A stretch of DNA of 64,000 nt from Sphingobacteriales bacterium 44-15 (GTDB lineage Bacteria; Bacteroidota; Bacteroidia; Chitinophagales; Chitinophagaceae). A model generated the notes under the pieces. The model saw nothing but the letters and a program-made list of their open reading frames with translations, was not told where the DNA came from and ran no database searches. Location: positions 183,777-247,776 of the forward strand of contig MKWG01000037.1 in the NCBI GenBank assembly GCA_001899685.1. Reading direction: 5' to 3'. The position numbers and the translations under genes were made by a program. Every line of letters begins with the position of its first letter. Positions within the stretch are counted from its first letter, which is position 1. This document shows positions 37,612 to 44,537 of this stretch, one piece after another.

Positions 37612-38247
37612 TTATAAGTTGGGCTGCGGCGTATAACGCAGGTAGGGCTTTACAATCTTTACGCCTTTAGGAAACTTCTTTGCAGCATCTTCGTTTGATA
37701 TGGAAGGCACTACAATGACATCTTCAGTGGGTTGCCAGTCTGCCGGGGTAGCCACACTGTAGTTGGCTGTAAGCTGCAGGGAATCCAGCACACGCAGTAC
37801 TTCATTGAAATTACGGCCTGTAGAAGCAGGATAAGTGATCGTAAGCTTTACTTTTTTATCCGGTCCGATGATAAACAAAGAACGCACTGTGAAGTTTTCA
37901 GAAGCATTAGGATGGATCATGCCATACGCTGTAGCTACTTTTCTTTCGGGATCCGCAATGATAGGGAACTTCACATCCGTATTACTTGTTTCATTAATAT
38001 CTTTTATCCAGCCGCTATGCCTTTCCAGGGAGTCTACGCTAACGGCAAGGACCTTTGTATTACGCTTCGCAAATTCCTCCTGCAACAGAGCAGTCTTCCC
38101 CAGCTCAGTAGTGCACACAGGTGTAAAATCTGCAGGATGGGAAAACAAAACGCCCCAGCCATCGCCGAGAAATTCATAAAAATCAATCTTTCCAGCGCTG
38201 GTCTCAGCGGTAAAATTCGGTGCAATATCACCTAAACGCAAACTCAT
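37612..38247 (-). CDS. 1-Cys (Prx6-type) peroxiredoxin
   Basis: 211 residues, cytoplasmic. LGDIAPNFTAETSAGK at the N-terminus and HPADFTPVCTTELG with the peroxidatic Cys45 identify the family. The length and C-terminal extension (PTEDVIVVPSISNEDAAKKFPKGVK, ending PYLRYTPQP) mark the Prx6/1-Cys subfamily, and no resolving cysteine is evident. Reduces peroxides. Its upstream region carries an exact TAnnTTTG -7 element and a perfect palindrome over the -33 zone, suggesting regulation by a dimeric repressor or activator. Confidence 0.94.
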   Translation of the reverse strand: MSLRLGDIAPNFTAETSAGKIDFYEFLGDGWGVLFSHPADFTPVCTTELGKTALLQEEFAKRNTKVLAVSVDSLERHSGWIKDINETSNTDVKFPIIADPERKVATAYGMIHPNASENFTVRSLFIIGPDKKVKLTITYPASTGRNFNEVLRVLDSLQLTANYSVATPADWQPTEDVIVVPSISNEDAAKKFPKGVKIVKPYLRYTPQPNL

Positions 38248-38298
38248 AATTTATTCAATTTAATAGTTATAAAATCAATTTGTTATAAAAGCGGAGTG

Positions 38299-38306
38299 CA
38301 AATATA
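38299..38306 (-). promoter_or_regulatory. -7 promoter element of the peroxiredoxin gene
   Basis: The minus strand reads TATATTTG, an exact TAnnTTTG match, 52 bp ahead of the start codon. Confidence 0.5.
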
Positions 38307-38314
38307 TTCTTTTC

Positions 38315-38329
38315 CTACCAAACTGGTAG
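38315..38329. promoter_or_regulatory. palindromic operator candidate CTACCA-N3-TGGTAG
   Basis: Perfect 6+6 inverted repeat with a 3-nt spacer, starting 8 bp upstream of the -7 element of the peroxiredoxin gene and covering the expected -33 position. Placement is that of a repressor site or redox-regulator site. Confidence 0.45.
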
Positions 38330-38348
38330 ACTATCTGATAAAAAAATA

Positions 38349-39497
38349 TCAAATGGCGCTCCCCCGCGATACGGCGCCCTGCCCAAACCTACCGTTCACG
38401 GCGTCAATTGCCTTGTACAGTCCCGCCTTTTTTTCAACGCTTTCAAAAAGATTGGTTTGAAACGCTTCACTGGTCAGCTCACTCACCCTTACGCCTATCA
38501 GCCTCAAAGGCTCTCCTTTCCGGTATAATTTTTCGAAAAGGTCCCTGGCAACGGGAATAAGCTCATCATCATAAAAAGTATAGGGTATGCTGGTTTGCCT
38601 CGAAGTAGTCTCAAAATCGGCATAGCGGATCTTAACAGCTATACAACCTGCCATTTTGTTATCGTCCCTGAGCTCAGCGGCTACCCTTTCCGTCATCCGT
38701 ACCAGTTCTGAGGCAATAAACTCAGAATCGGCTTTATTGGAGTCAAATGTTCGCTCGGTGGAAACAGATTTAGCCTCATGATAGGGCACTACCGCAGCAT
38801 GATGTATGCCCTGCGACTTTTGCCAGAGCTCAACTCCGTAATTTCCCATCAGCAGCTCCATCTCTCTCTGCGACCGGGCTGCAATATCACCAATAGTGCG
38901 TATGCCAAGCGCCTGCAATTGCCTGTAAGTTTGAGCCCCGATACCCGGAATGACATTCGCAGGCAAAGGAGCAAGGTATTCTTTTTCCATTCCTGCAGCT
39001 ATCTGCAGACAGCCATTGGGTTTGGCTTCGTTGGTGGCAATTTTTGCGACCAGTTTACTGGAAGCTAAGGCAAAAGAGATCGGCAACCCTGTTTTATCTG
39101 CTATTTCCCGGCGGAGATCAATAGCCCATTGCCAGGGATTGAAATACTTATCCATGCCGGTAAGATCAAGGTAAAATTCATCAATGGAAGCTTTTTCAAA
39201 CAATGGCGCCCTGCCGGCGATGATCTCAGTGACCATTCTTGAATATTTGCTGTATTCGCCCCGGCTTCCTTTAACTACAATAGCGTGAGGACAGAGCTTC
39301 AATGCCCTGGCCATCGGCATAGCTGAATGTACGCCATATTTTCTTGTTTCGTAGCTGCAGGCTGTCACCACACCACGCTCACGGCTGCCGCCCACAATAA
39401 GCGGTTGCCCTTTTAATGCGGGATTGTTGACACATTCAACAGAAACAAAAAAAGCGTCAAGGTCAAAATGAGCTATGATACGCTGCTGCGGGACCAT
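38349..39497 (-). CDS. dinB: DNA polymerase IV (Y-family, DinB)
   Basis: Error-prone translesion polymerase, 382 residues. Catalytic carboxylates sit in HFDLDAFFVSVE (about 10-21) and in KASIDEFYLDLTGMD (SIDE-box). RKYGVHSAMPMARAL and the helix-hairpin-helix VIPGIGAQTYRQLQALGI are also clear, with a little-finger domain in the C-terminal 120 residues. The start MVPQQRIIAHFDLD is supported by the catalytic Asp close behind. It follows rsmE by 38 bp on the same strand. I see no obvious LexA-type site in the short gap. Confidence 0.95.
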   Translation of the reverse strand: MVPQQRIIAHFDLDAFFVSVECVNNPALKGQPLIVGGSRERGVVTACSYETRKYGVHSAMPMARALKLCPHAIVVKGSRGEYSKYSRMVTEIIAGRAPLFEKASIDEFYLDLTGMDKYFNPWQWAIDLRREIADKTGLPISFALASSKLVAKIATNEAKPNGCLQIAAGMEKEYLAPLPANVIPGIGAQTYRQLQALGIRTIGDIAARSQREMELLMGNYGVELWQKSQGIHHAAVVPYHEAKSVSTERTFDSNKADSEFIASELVRMTERVAAELRDDNKMAGCIAVKIRYADFETTSRQTSIPYTFYDDELIPVARDLFEKLYRKGEPLRLIGVRVSELTSEAFQTNLFESVEKKAGLYKAIDAVNGRFGQGAVSRGSAI

Positions 39498-39535
39498 GGT
39501 TATCTGTTTACCCCGTATGGGGAATATGCAGCAAA

Positions 39536-40240
39536 TTACTGAATCCTCATCAATGCGGCAGCAACCAGTCCTGCGGTTTCAGTCCTCAGGCGCGTTTCTC
39601 CCAGGGTCACCGGGGTACATTTGTTGTCAAGCGCCCGGCTGATCTCATTGTCTGTAAAATCACCCTCCGGTCCAATAGCAATGGCAATATCTTTATTGGC
39701 AGAAGTCATTTCCCTGAAGTGCTTTTTCTGATCCTGCAAACAATGGGCAATACAACGGACAAGTAGCGACGGGGATGAAACCCATTGTGCAAACGGAACG
39801 GGGTCGGAAAGCTCCGGCAGCCAGGCCTGCCGGCTTTGAAGCATAGCGCTTACCATTATATTGTGCATCCTGTCCTTTCGAAAATGTACCCGTTCGGTAC
39901 GTTCGCATACCAGGGGCACAACGGAGGATATGCCGATTTCTGTTGCTTTCTCCAGGAACCATTCAAACCTTGCCGCATTCTTTACAAGCGATATTGCAAC
40001 TTCAGCAGCATGCGGATGCGCAGGGACCTGCACTATATCGGTAAGTGTAGCAATACATTCCTTTTTACGCTGCTCCCCGATAGTAGCTGTTGCAAGCATA
40101 CCTCTTCCGTTAGTAATATTTATCTTATCGCCCTTTTTCATACGAAGCACCTGGTATATGTGTTTTGCAGCATTTTCATCCAGGTGCTCAATATGGTTAT
40201 CGGGGCCCGGTGTGTCTGAATAGAAAAAAGGAAATGTCAT
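39536..40240 (-). CDS. rsmE: 16S rRNA (uracil1498-N3)-methyltransferase
   Basis: 234-residue SPOUT-class methyltransferase. N-terminal PUA-like part: FYSDTPGPDNHIEHLDENAAKHIYQVLRMKKGD. Then AISLVKNAARFEWFLEKATEIGIS..VPLVCERTERV. The C-terminal knot carries AIAIGPEGDFTDNEISRAL and VTLGETRLRTETAGLVA, binding SAM. It methylates U1498 of 16S rRNA. Lies 32 bp downstream of the histidine-kinase gene and 38 bp upstream of dinB, so probably in one unit. Confidence 0.95.
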   Translation of the reverse strand: MTFPFFYSDTPGPDNHIEHLDENAAKHIYQVLRMKKGDKINITNGRGMLATATIGEQRKKECIATLTDIVQVPAHPHAAEVAISLVKNAARFEWFLEKATEIGISSVVPLVCERTERVHFRKDRMHNIMVSAMLQSRQAWLPELSDPVPFAQWVSSPSLLVRCIAHCLQDQKKHFREMTSANKDIAIAIGPEGDFTDNEISRALDNKCTPVTLGETRLRTETAGLVAAALMRIQ

Positions 40241-40272
40241 GTAGTAATTTAAGGATTAATCGTAAAGTTTGC

Positions 40273-42399
40273 TTAAGGGGCTACCGGAGCAAGGGGAAGA
40301 CTGACAAAAAAGACAGAACCAATACCCTCTTCCGTTTCAAACCAAAGCTCCCCTTCATTTTTCTCAATGATCTGCTTGCAAATAGCCAGTCCCAGCCCGA
40401 AAGATTCTTCTCCCGATGTGCCCCTACGCTTTACATCCGGGTCAGCATGAAAAATCTTTGGTTGGAGTGCTTCGGGAATGCCCATTCCCCTGTCCTTTAC
40501 AGCAATGACAGCAAACCGTTTATCAGTGGAAATAACAACGCTTATTCTCTTTCCCGGGGCGCTGAACTTTATTGCATTGCCGATAAGATTGCTGAAAACA
40601 CGCCATATTTTCTCACGGTCGGTCATTACCCAGACAGGCTGGTGATGAAAGCTTACGGTTTGCGATTTCTCAGCGGCTTTCAACTGCAGCATTTCTATAC
40701 AATACCTTACAAGCGCCGATATATCAACAGGCTCTTTTTTTAAATCACCGGTCCAGTTATCCACCTGGGCAAGATTCTGGATAAGCTCAATGGAATTAGT
40801 ACTTGAACGCTGGATCATTTCAAGCATTTTATATTGCACTTCCGAATAACCGTCCTCCGAAAGCAGGAAATCACTCATCCCTTTTATACTGCTTATCGGG
40901 TTGCGCAGATCGTGAGCAACTATCTTCATCATACGCGTATTTTCTTCGTGGCTCGATTGTAGCGCTGACAGTGCCTTTTCAAGCTGTCCCTGCTTATATA
41001 CCAGTTGGTTGTTGAGATTAGCCAGCTCTGCTATATGTTTTTTTGACAACCTGTAATTATACCATACAGAGAATGCGATTACCAGCACAAGAAAAATAGC
41101 AATAGCAGACCATAATAAATAGCGTTTATTCCTCGCATCGTCGAGCTTGAACGCATACAGGTCGCTTTGGCTCTTCAGGTAACGGAATGTCTGGTTCAGG
41201 TCAATCGCGAGCTTATTATATTCCGCGGCATTGATAGAATCGTTCAGCAGCGTATATTGCCTGAGATAATTATTCGAAACAGCATAATTACCTGCGGCAG
41301 CCAGGTACGCCGACTGCAGGAGATACCATTTCCTCATCACTTCCTGGTTAGGGAAGCTGTCTAAACCGGCTTTCAGGGCATTTAAAACGGTCTCTGCATT
41401 TTCAAGCTTGTTTTGCCTGATATACAAATCGGCAAGTTTTGCCTGTGAATAAGGTACATCTTCTATAGCCCGATGGGGAAGACTGTTAAATGCTATGCTG
41501 TTCTGCAATAACCTTTCGGCAGCAGAATCATTCCCTGTTGTTATCAGGTCTACTGCCATATTCCCATAGATCACGCCCCGGGCGCTCTGCACAAAATTAA
41601 TATCCGGAACCTTTTTACCCTTTGTATCATATCTGAAGGCATTTTGGTAATTATTGTCTATATACCGCAGGGCACTGTCAAAATAATAAAGCGCGGAATC
41701 ATGCATATTCAGTCTGCTGTAACACAGAGCAATATTATCCAAATAAGTTTGCTGGTTTGCAAATACTATATGTGCATTATTATCATTATCGCCAGCTGTG
41801 CAATACGACTGCTGTTTAGCCGCCTGCTTAAAATATTCTGCAGCATCACGATATTGCTTATGCTGGTACGATACCATTCCCAGTTTGTTGCTATATGAAG
41901 AGTACAGGCAGGTGTCTTTTACCTGGTATATTGCCTCCCGTGCCAGGTAATAATAAGTAAACGCTTCGCTGTATCGTTTCAATGCATGAAGATCATCCGC
42001 CTTCAGCGCCAAAGACTGCGGATACCAGAAAGGATACCCCTCCTGCCCTTTATTGTCGTTAAGGAGAAGCAGGATGCTATCCGAATACAGCAATGCTTTT
42101 TCGTAATCCCTTTTGTAAGTATAGAAATAACCTCTTTTGGTATTATAGGTCTCAAACCTTCTTCTAAAAGAGGGCAGGCTTGCATACACAGAATCAATTG
42201 CCTTGAAATAATGTGCACTGTCATCAATAAATGTTTGAATCTTCCTGAACCTGAAATCAGAAAAAGAATCTTTATTCTCCGGCTTCGTGTTATGCCTGCA
42301 GGCGGTCAGGAAAAAAAATAATGCCCAGCAAACCATCGCCAATGACCTCAGAGGTTTAAAGGATATCCTGGATAAATTCTTCATTAACATTAAAACCAA
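40273..42399 (-). CDS. TPR-containing sensor histidine kinase
   Basis: 708 residues. Signal/anchor region near 18-35 with a lipobox-like TAC. About 45-400 are tetratricopeptide helices (for instance AFTYYYLAREAIYQVKDTC, then SALYYFDSALRYIDNNY). A membrane helix sits at about 425-447 (LLWSAIAIFLVLVIAFSVWY), followed by a coiled coil. HisKA has the phospho-accepting His in KIVAHDLRNPISSIKG; HATPase_c shows NLIGNAIKFSAPGK, VKDRGMGIP and FGLGLAICKQI. It senses with periplasmic TPRs. No response regulator is adjacent, so it is an orphan kinase. Confidence 0.92.
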   Translation of the reverse strand: MVLMLMKNLSRISFKPLRSLAMVCWALFFFLTACRHNTKPENKDSFSDFRFRKIQTFIDDSAHYFKAIDSVYASLPSFRRRFETYNTKRGYFYTYKRDYEKALLYSDSILLLLNDNKGQEGYPFWYPQSLALKADDLHALKRYSEAFTYYYLAREAIYQVKDTCLYSSYSNKLGMVSYQHKQYRDAAEYFKQAAKQQSYCTAGDNDNNAHIVFANQQTYLDNIALCYSRLNMHDSALYYFDSALRYIDNNYQNAFRYDTKGKKVPDINFVQSARGVIYGNMAVDLITTGNDSAAERLLQNSIAFNSLPHRAIEDVPYSQAKLADLYIRQNKLENAETVLNALKAGLDSFPNQEVMRKWYLLQSAYLAAAGNYAVSNNYLRQYTLLNDSINAAEYNKLAIDLNQTFRYLKSQSDLYAFKLDDARNKRYLLWSAIAIFLVLVIAFSVWYNYRLSKKHIAELANLNNQLVYKQGQLEKALSALQSSHEENTRMMKIVAHDLRNPISSIKGMSDFLLSEDGYSEVQYKMLEMIQRSSTNSIELIQNLAQVDNWTGDLKKEPVDISALVRYCIEMLQLKAAEKSQTVSFHHQPVWVMTDREKIWRVFSNLIGNAIKFSAPGKRISVVISTDKRFAVIAVKDRGMGIPEALQPKIFHADPDVKRRGTSGEESFGLGLAICKQIIEKNEGELWFETEEGIGSVFFVSLPLAPVAP

Positions 42400-42450
42400 A
42401 TGTAACGAATAAAGTGCCGGAAGTTGTTCATTTATATGCAGTATATTAAT

Positions 42451-42474
42451 AAAAAAGCTCCCCTTCCGGGAAGC
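42451..42474 (-). terminator. rho-independent terminator of dnaB
   Basis: On the minus strand GCTTCCC pairs with GGGGAGC (one G-U) closed by a GGAA tetraloop, followed by six T. It separates dnaB from the histidine-kinase gene. Confidence 0.75.
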
Positions 42475-42524
42475 CTGATGCCAGATTCATGGCAACCTCA
42501 AAGCAATTTATTAAGTGTAATCAT

Positions 42525-44084
42525 TTAAAAGGGCGCTTCATCATCAAACTTTCCTTCATTCATTTTACTGCCTTTCTGGATAAAGAGCCTTGCTCCTCCC
42601 CCATCATCATCAGAAACCGGTTTCCAGTTGCTTCCGGGCATGCCTATCCCGCCGAAATCATCAGATTCCATTTCTACAAATTTCTGGATATGAAGCAGCG
42701 CACGGAGCTTTATGGTCTCCAGGGAGCCGTTCCTGTGCTTGGCAATGCGTACGTGGGTTTCACCCTTATTGCTTTCACCAAGCTCATTGGCTGTAATATT
42801 ATAGTATTCCGGTCTGTAGAGGAACATTACCATATCCGCATCCTGTTCAATAGCGCCCGACTCTCTAAGATCGCTGAGCTGCGGCATTTTATCGCCCTCT
42901 TTACGTTTTTCTACTTCACGGCTCAACTGGCTGAGCGCAATAATGGGTATTCCCAGCTCTTTTGCAAGCCCTTTGAGATTCCTGGAGATAGTGCTGATCT
43001 CCTGTTCCCTGTTGGCATTACGCTTATCGCCGGTGCCACTCATCAGTTGGAGGTAGTCTATGATCACCAGCCCTACGTTATGCTTGTTCTTCAGCCTCCG
43101 GCATTTTGCCCTCAGCTCAAAAATATTCAGCGCGGGAGTATCATCAATGAATATTTTAGCATCCTGCAGCCGTTTTACACCATTGCGGTATAGCTGCTGC
43201 ATTTCGTGCTCTTCCATTTTACCACGGGCAATCTTCTCCAGCCATATCTCACTTTCGGCGCTCAGGATACGCTGTACCAACTGGCTTGAGCTCATTTCAA
43301 GGCTGAAAAAAGCAATGGGGGTAGGCTTCACCGCGCTCAGGGCGGCATTACGGGCAAGATTAAGCGCAAAGGCTGTTTTACCTACCGAAGGCCTTGCGGC
43401 AAGTATTACAAGGTCTGTAGGCTGCCAGCCATAAGTAACCCTGTCGAGCGAGGAAAAACCGCTTGGAACGCCTGTGATGTCTTCCTGGCGGTTACGCATA
43501 TCTTCTATGCGTTGTATTGTTTTTACCAACACCGTATCAATGCTGTCAAAATTTTTGCGGAGGTGGTTGTTGGTAATATCAAAAAGCTTGCTTTCCGCTT
43601 CATCCAGCAGGTCGAATACATCTGTAGCATCTTCATAAGCATCGCTGATAATTTCGCCGCTGATGCGGATCAGGTCGCGCTGTATAAATTTCTGAAGTAT
43701 GATACGGGCATGTGTTTCAATATTGGCTGAAGACACTACCGCATTGGTGAGCTTGGTAACATAGTAGGGACCGCCAATAAGCTCCAGCTCTTCTTTCAAC
43801 CTTAATTCCTCCACCACCGTCAGCATGTCAATCGGCATGCTTTTCTGCGCCAGGCTTTGCATTGCCCGGTAGATACGCTGATGTGCATCCACGTAAAAGC
43901 ATTCCGGCTTCAGTATTTCAACTACTGTATCAAAAGCAGACTTTTCAAGCATAATGGCGCCCAGCACGGCTTCCTCCAGGTCTCTTGCCTGCGGAGGCAC
44001 CTTGCCATATACCATTGTACTCAGGTCAAGGGTACTTTTTCTCCTGGTTTTCCGGTCCTTGTTCAGATTAGTAAGGGGGTCCAT
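42525..44084 (-). CDS. dnaB: replicative DNA helicase DnaB
   Basis: 519 residues. The N-terminal DnaB domain includes PPQARDLEEAVLGAIMLEKSAF. The RecA-like motor has Walker A in ILAARPSVGKTAFALN, then FSLEMSSSQLVQRIL, then NVGLVIIDYLQLMSG (Walker B), then LSQLSREVEKRKEGDKMPQLSDLRESGAIEQDADMV, the DnaB-family signature. No intein is present. The acidic C-terminal tail (KMNEGKFDDEAPF) is normal in Bacteroidota. Its upstream region, shared with pheT, carries DnaA-box-like repeats. Confidence 0.97.
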   Translation of the reverse strand: MDPLTNLNKDRKTRRKSTLDLSTMVYGKVPPQARDLEEAVLGAIMLEKSAFDTVVEILKPECFYVDAHQRIYRAMQSLAQKSMPIDMLTVVEELRLKEELELIGGPYYVTKLTNAVVSSANIETHARIILQKFIQRDLIRISGEIISDAYEDATDVFDLLDEAESKLFDITNNHLRKNFDSIDTVLVKTIQRIEDMRNRQEDITGVPSGFSSLDRVTYGWQPTDLVILAARPSVGKTAFALNLARNAALSAVKPTPIAFFSLEMSSSQLVQRILSAESEIWLEKIARGKMEEHEMQQLYRNGVKRLQDAKIFIDDTPALNIFELRAKCRRLKNKHNVGLVIIDYLQLMSGTGDKRNANREQEISTISRNLKGLAKELGIPIIALSQLSREVEKRKEGDKMPQLSDLRESGAIEQDADMVMFLYRPEYYNITANELGESNKGETHVRIAKHRNGSLETIKLRALLHIQKFVEMESDDFGGIGMPGSNWKPVSDDDGGGARLFIQKGSKMNEGKFDDEAPF

Positions 44085-44318
44085 TAAAATAGTTTATATA
44101 GAGTAATTGTTGTTTTAGTTTTCTTAAGGTTAGCTTTTTCTACTCCCGGAACTCACTGCTGCCTCCGCTATCATTATGTCTCCTGAATATTAAGAGAACG
44201 TTATCCAAATGTTACCGGGTTTGCCGGGAGGGCGAATTTAAGCCCATTGATTTTTGTTAGCCAAATAACTCCGCATTTTTTTTATTTGTCAAATTCACAT
44301 ACATACTCACATGGTTGT

Positions 44319-44369
44319 ACACTAATATTTCAGGTTTATACACCAATATTTCAGGTTTATACACAATTT
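44319..44369. repeat. 21-bp tandem repeat containing DnaA-box-like motifs
   Basis: Two 21-bp copies at 44319-44339 and 44340-44360 differ at one base (ACAC[TC]AATATTTCAGG... core), with a partial third copy. TTATACACA at 44357 fits the relaxed DnaA box TTWTNCACA fully, TTATACACC at 44336 fits 8 of 9, and TTGTACACT at 44315 fits 7 of 9, all at exact 21-bp spacing (two helical turns). Confidence 0.65.
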
Positions 44370-44428
44370 ACTTCAAAAATGCGCTGTCTGTACACATCTG
44401 ATGTGCTAAATAATAACAGCCGGTTTTC

Positions 44429-44444
44429 TTGGCAAAGTTGCCAA
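44429..44444. promoter_or_regulatory. perfect palindrome TTGGCAA-AG-TTGCCAA
   Basis: Seven-base arms with a 2-nt spacer, ending 43 bp upstream of the pheT -7 element. The symmetry fits a dimeric transcription factor. Confidence 0.4.
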
Positions 44445-44487
44445 AATTACAATATGGGCTTTCCTCTTTTCAGGGACTCAATTTAAT

Positions 44488-44495
44488 TATCTTTG
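44488..44495 (+). promoter_or_regulatory. -7 promoter element of pheT
   Basis: TATCTTTG, an exact TAnnTTTG match, 42 bp ahead of the ATG. Confidence 0.55.
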
Positions 44496-44537
44496 CCCCC
44501 GCCTGATATACAGGCTTATATATAAGAACAACACATT

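Larger units (their letters stand above)
44085..44537. other. 453-bp divergent intergenic region between dnaB and pheT
   Basis: No gene. It holds an AT-rich stretch (44255-44310), the 21-bp tandem repeats with DnaA-like boxes (44315-44369), a further reversed box-like 9-mer at 44402-44410, a perfect TTGGCAA palindrome (44429-44444) and the pheT -7 element (44488-44495). Confidence 0.7.

Noticed and set aside
44319-44369. 21-bp tandem repeats as a possible CRISPR
   Set aside because: Units are contiguous with no unique spacers and no cas genes exist in the window.
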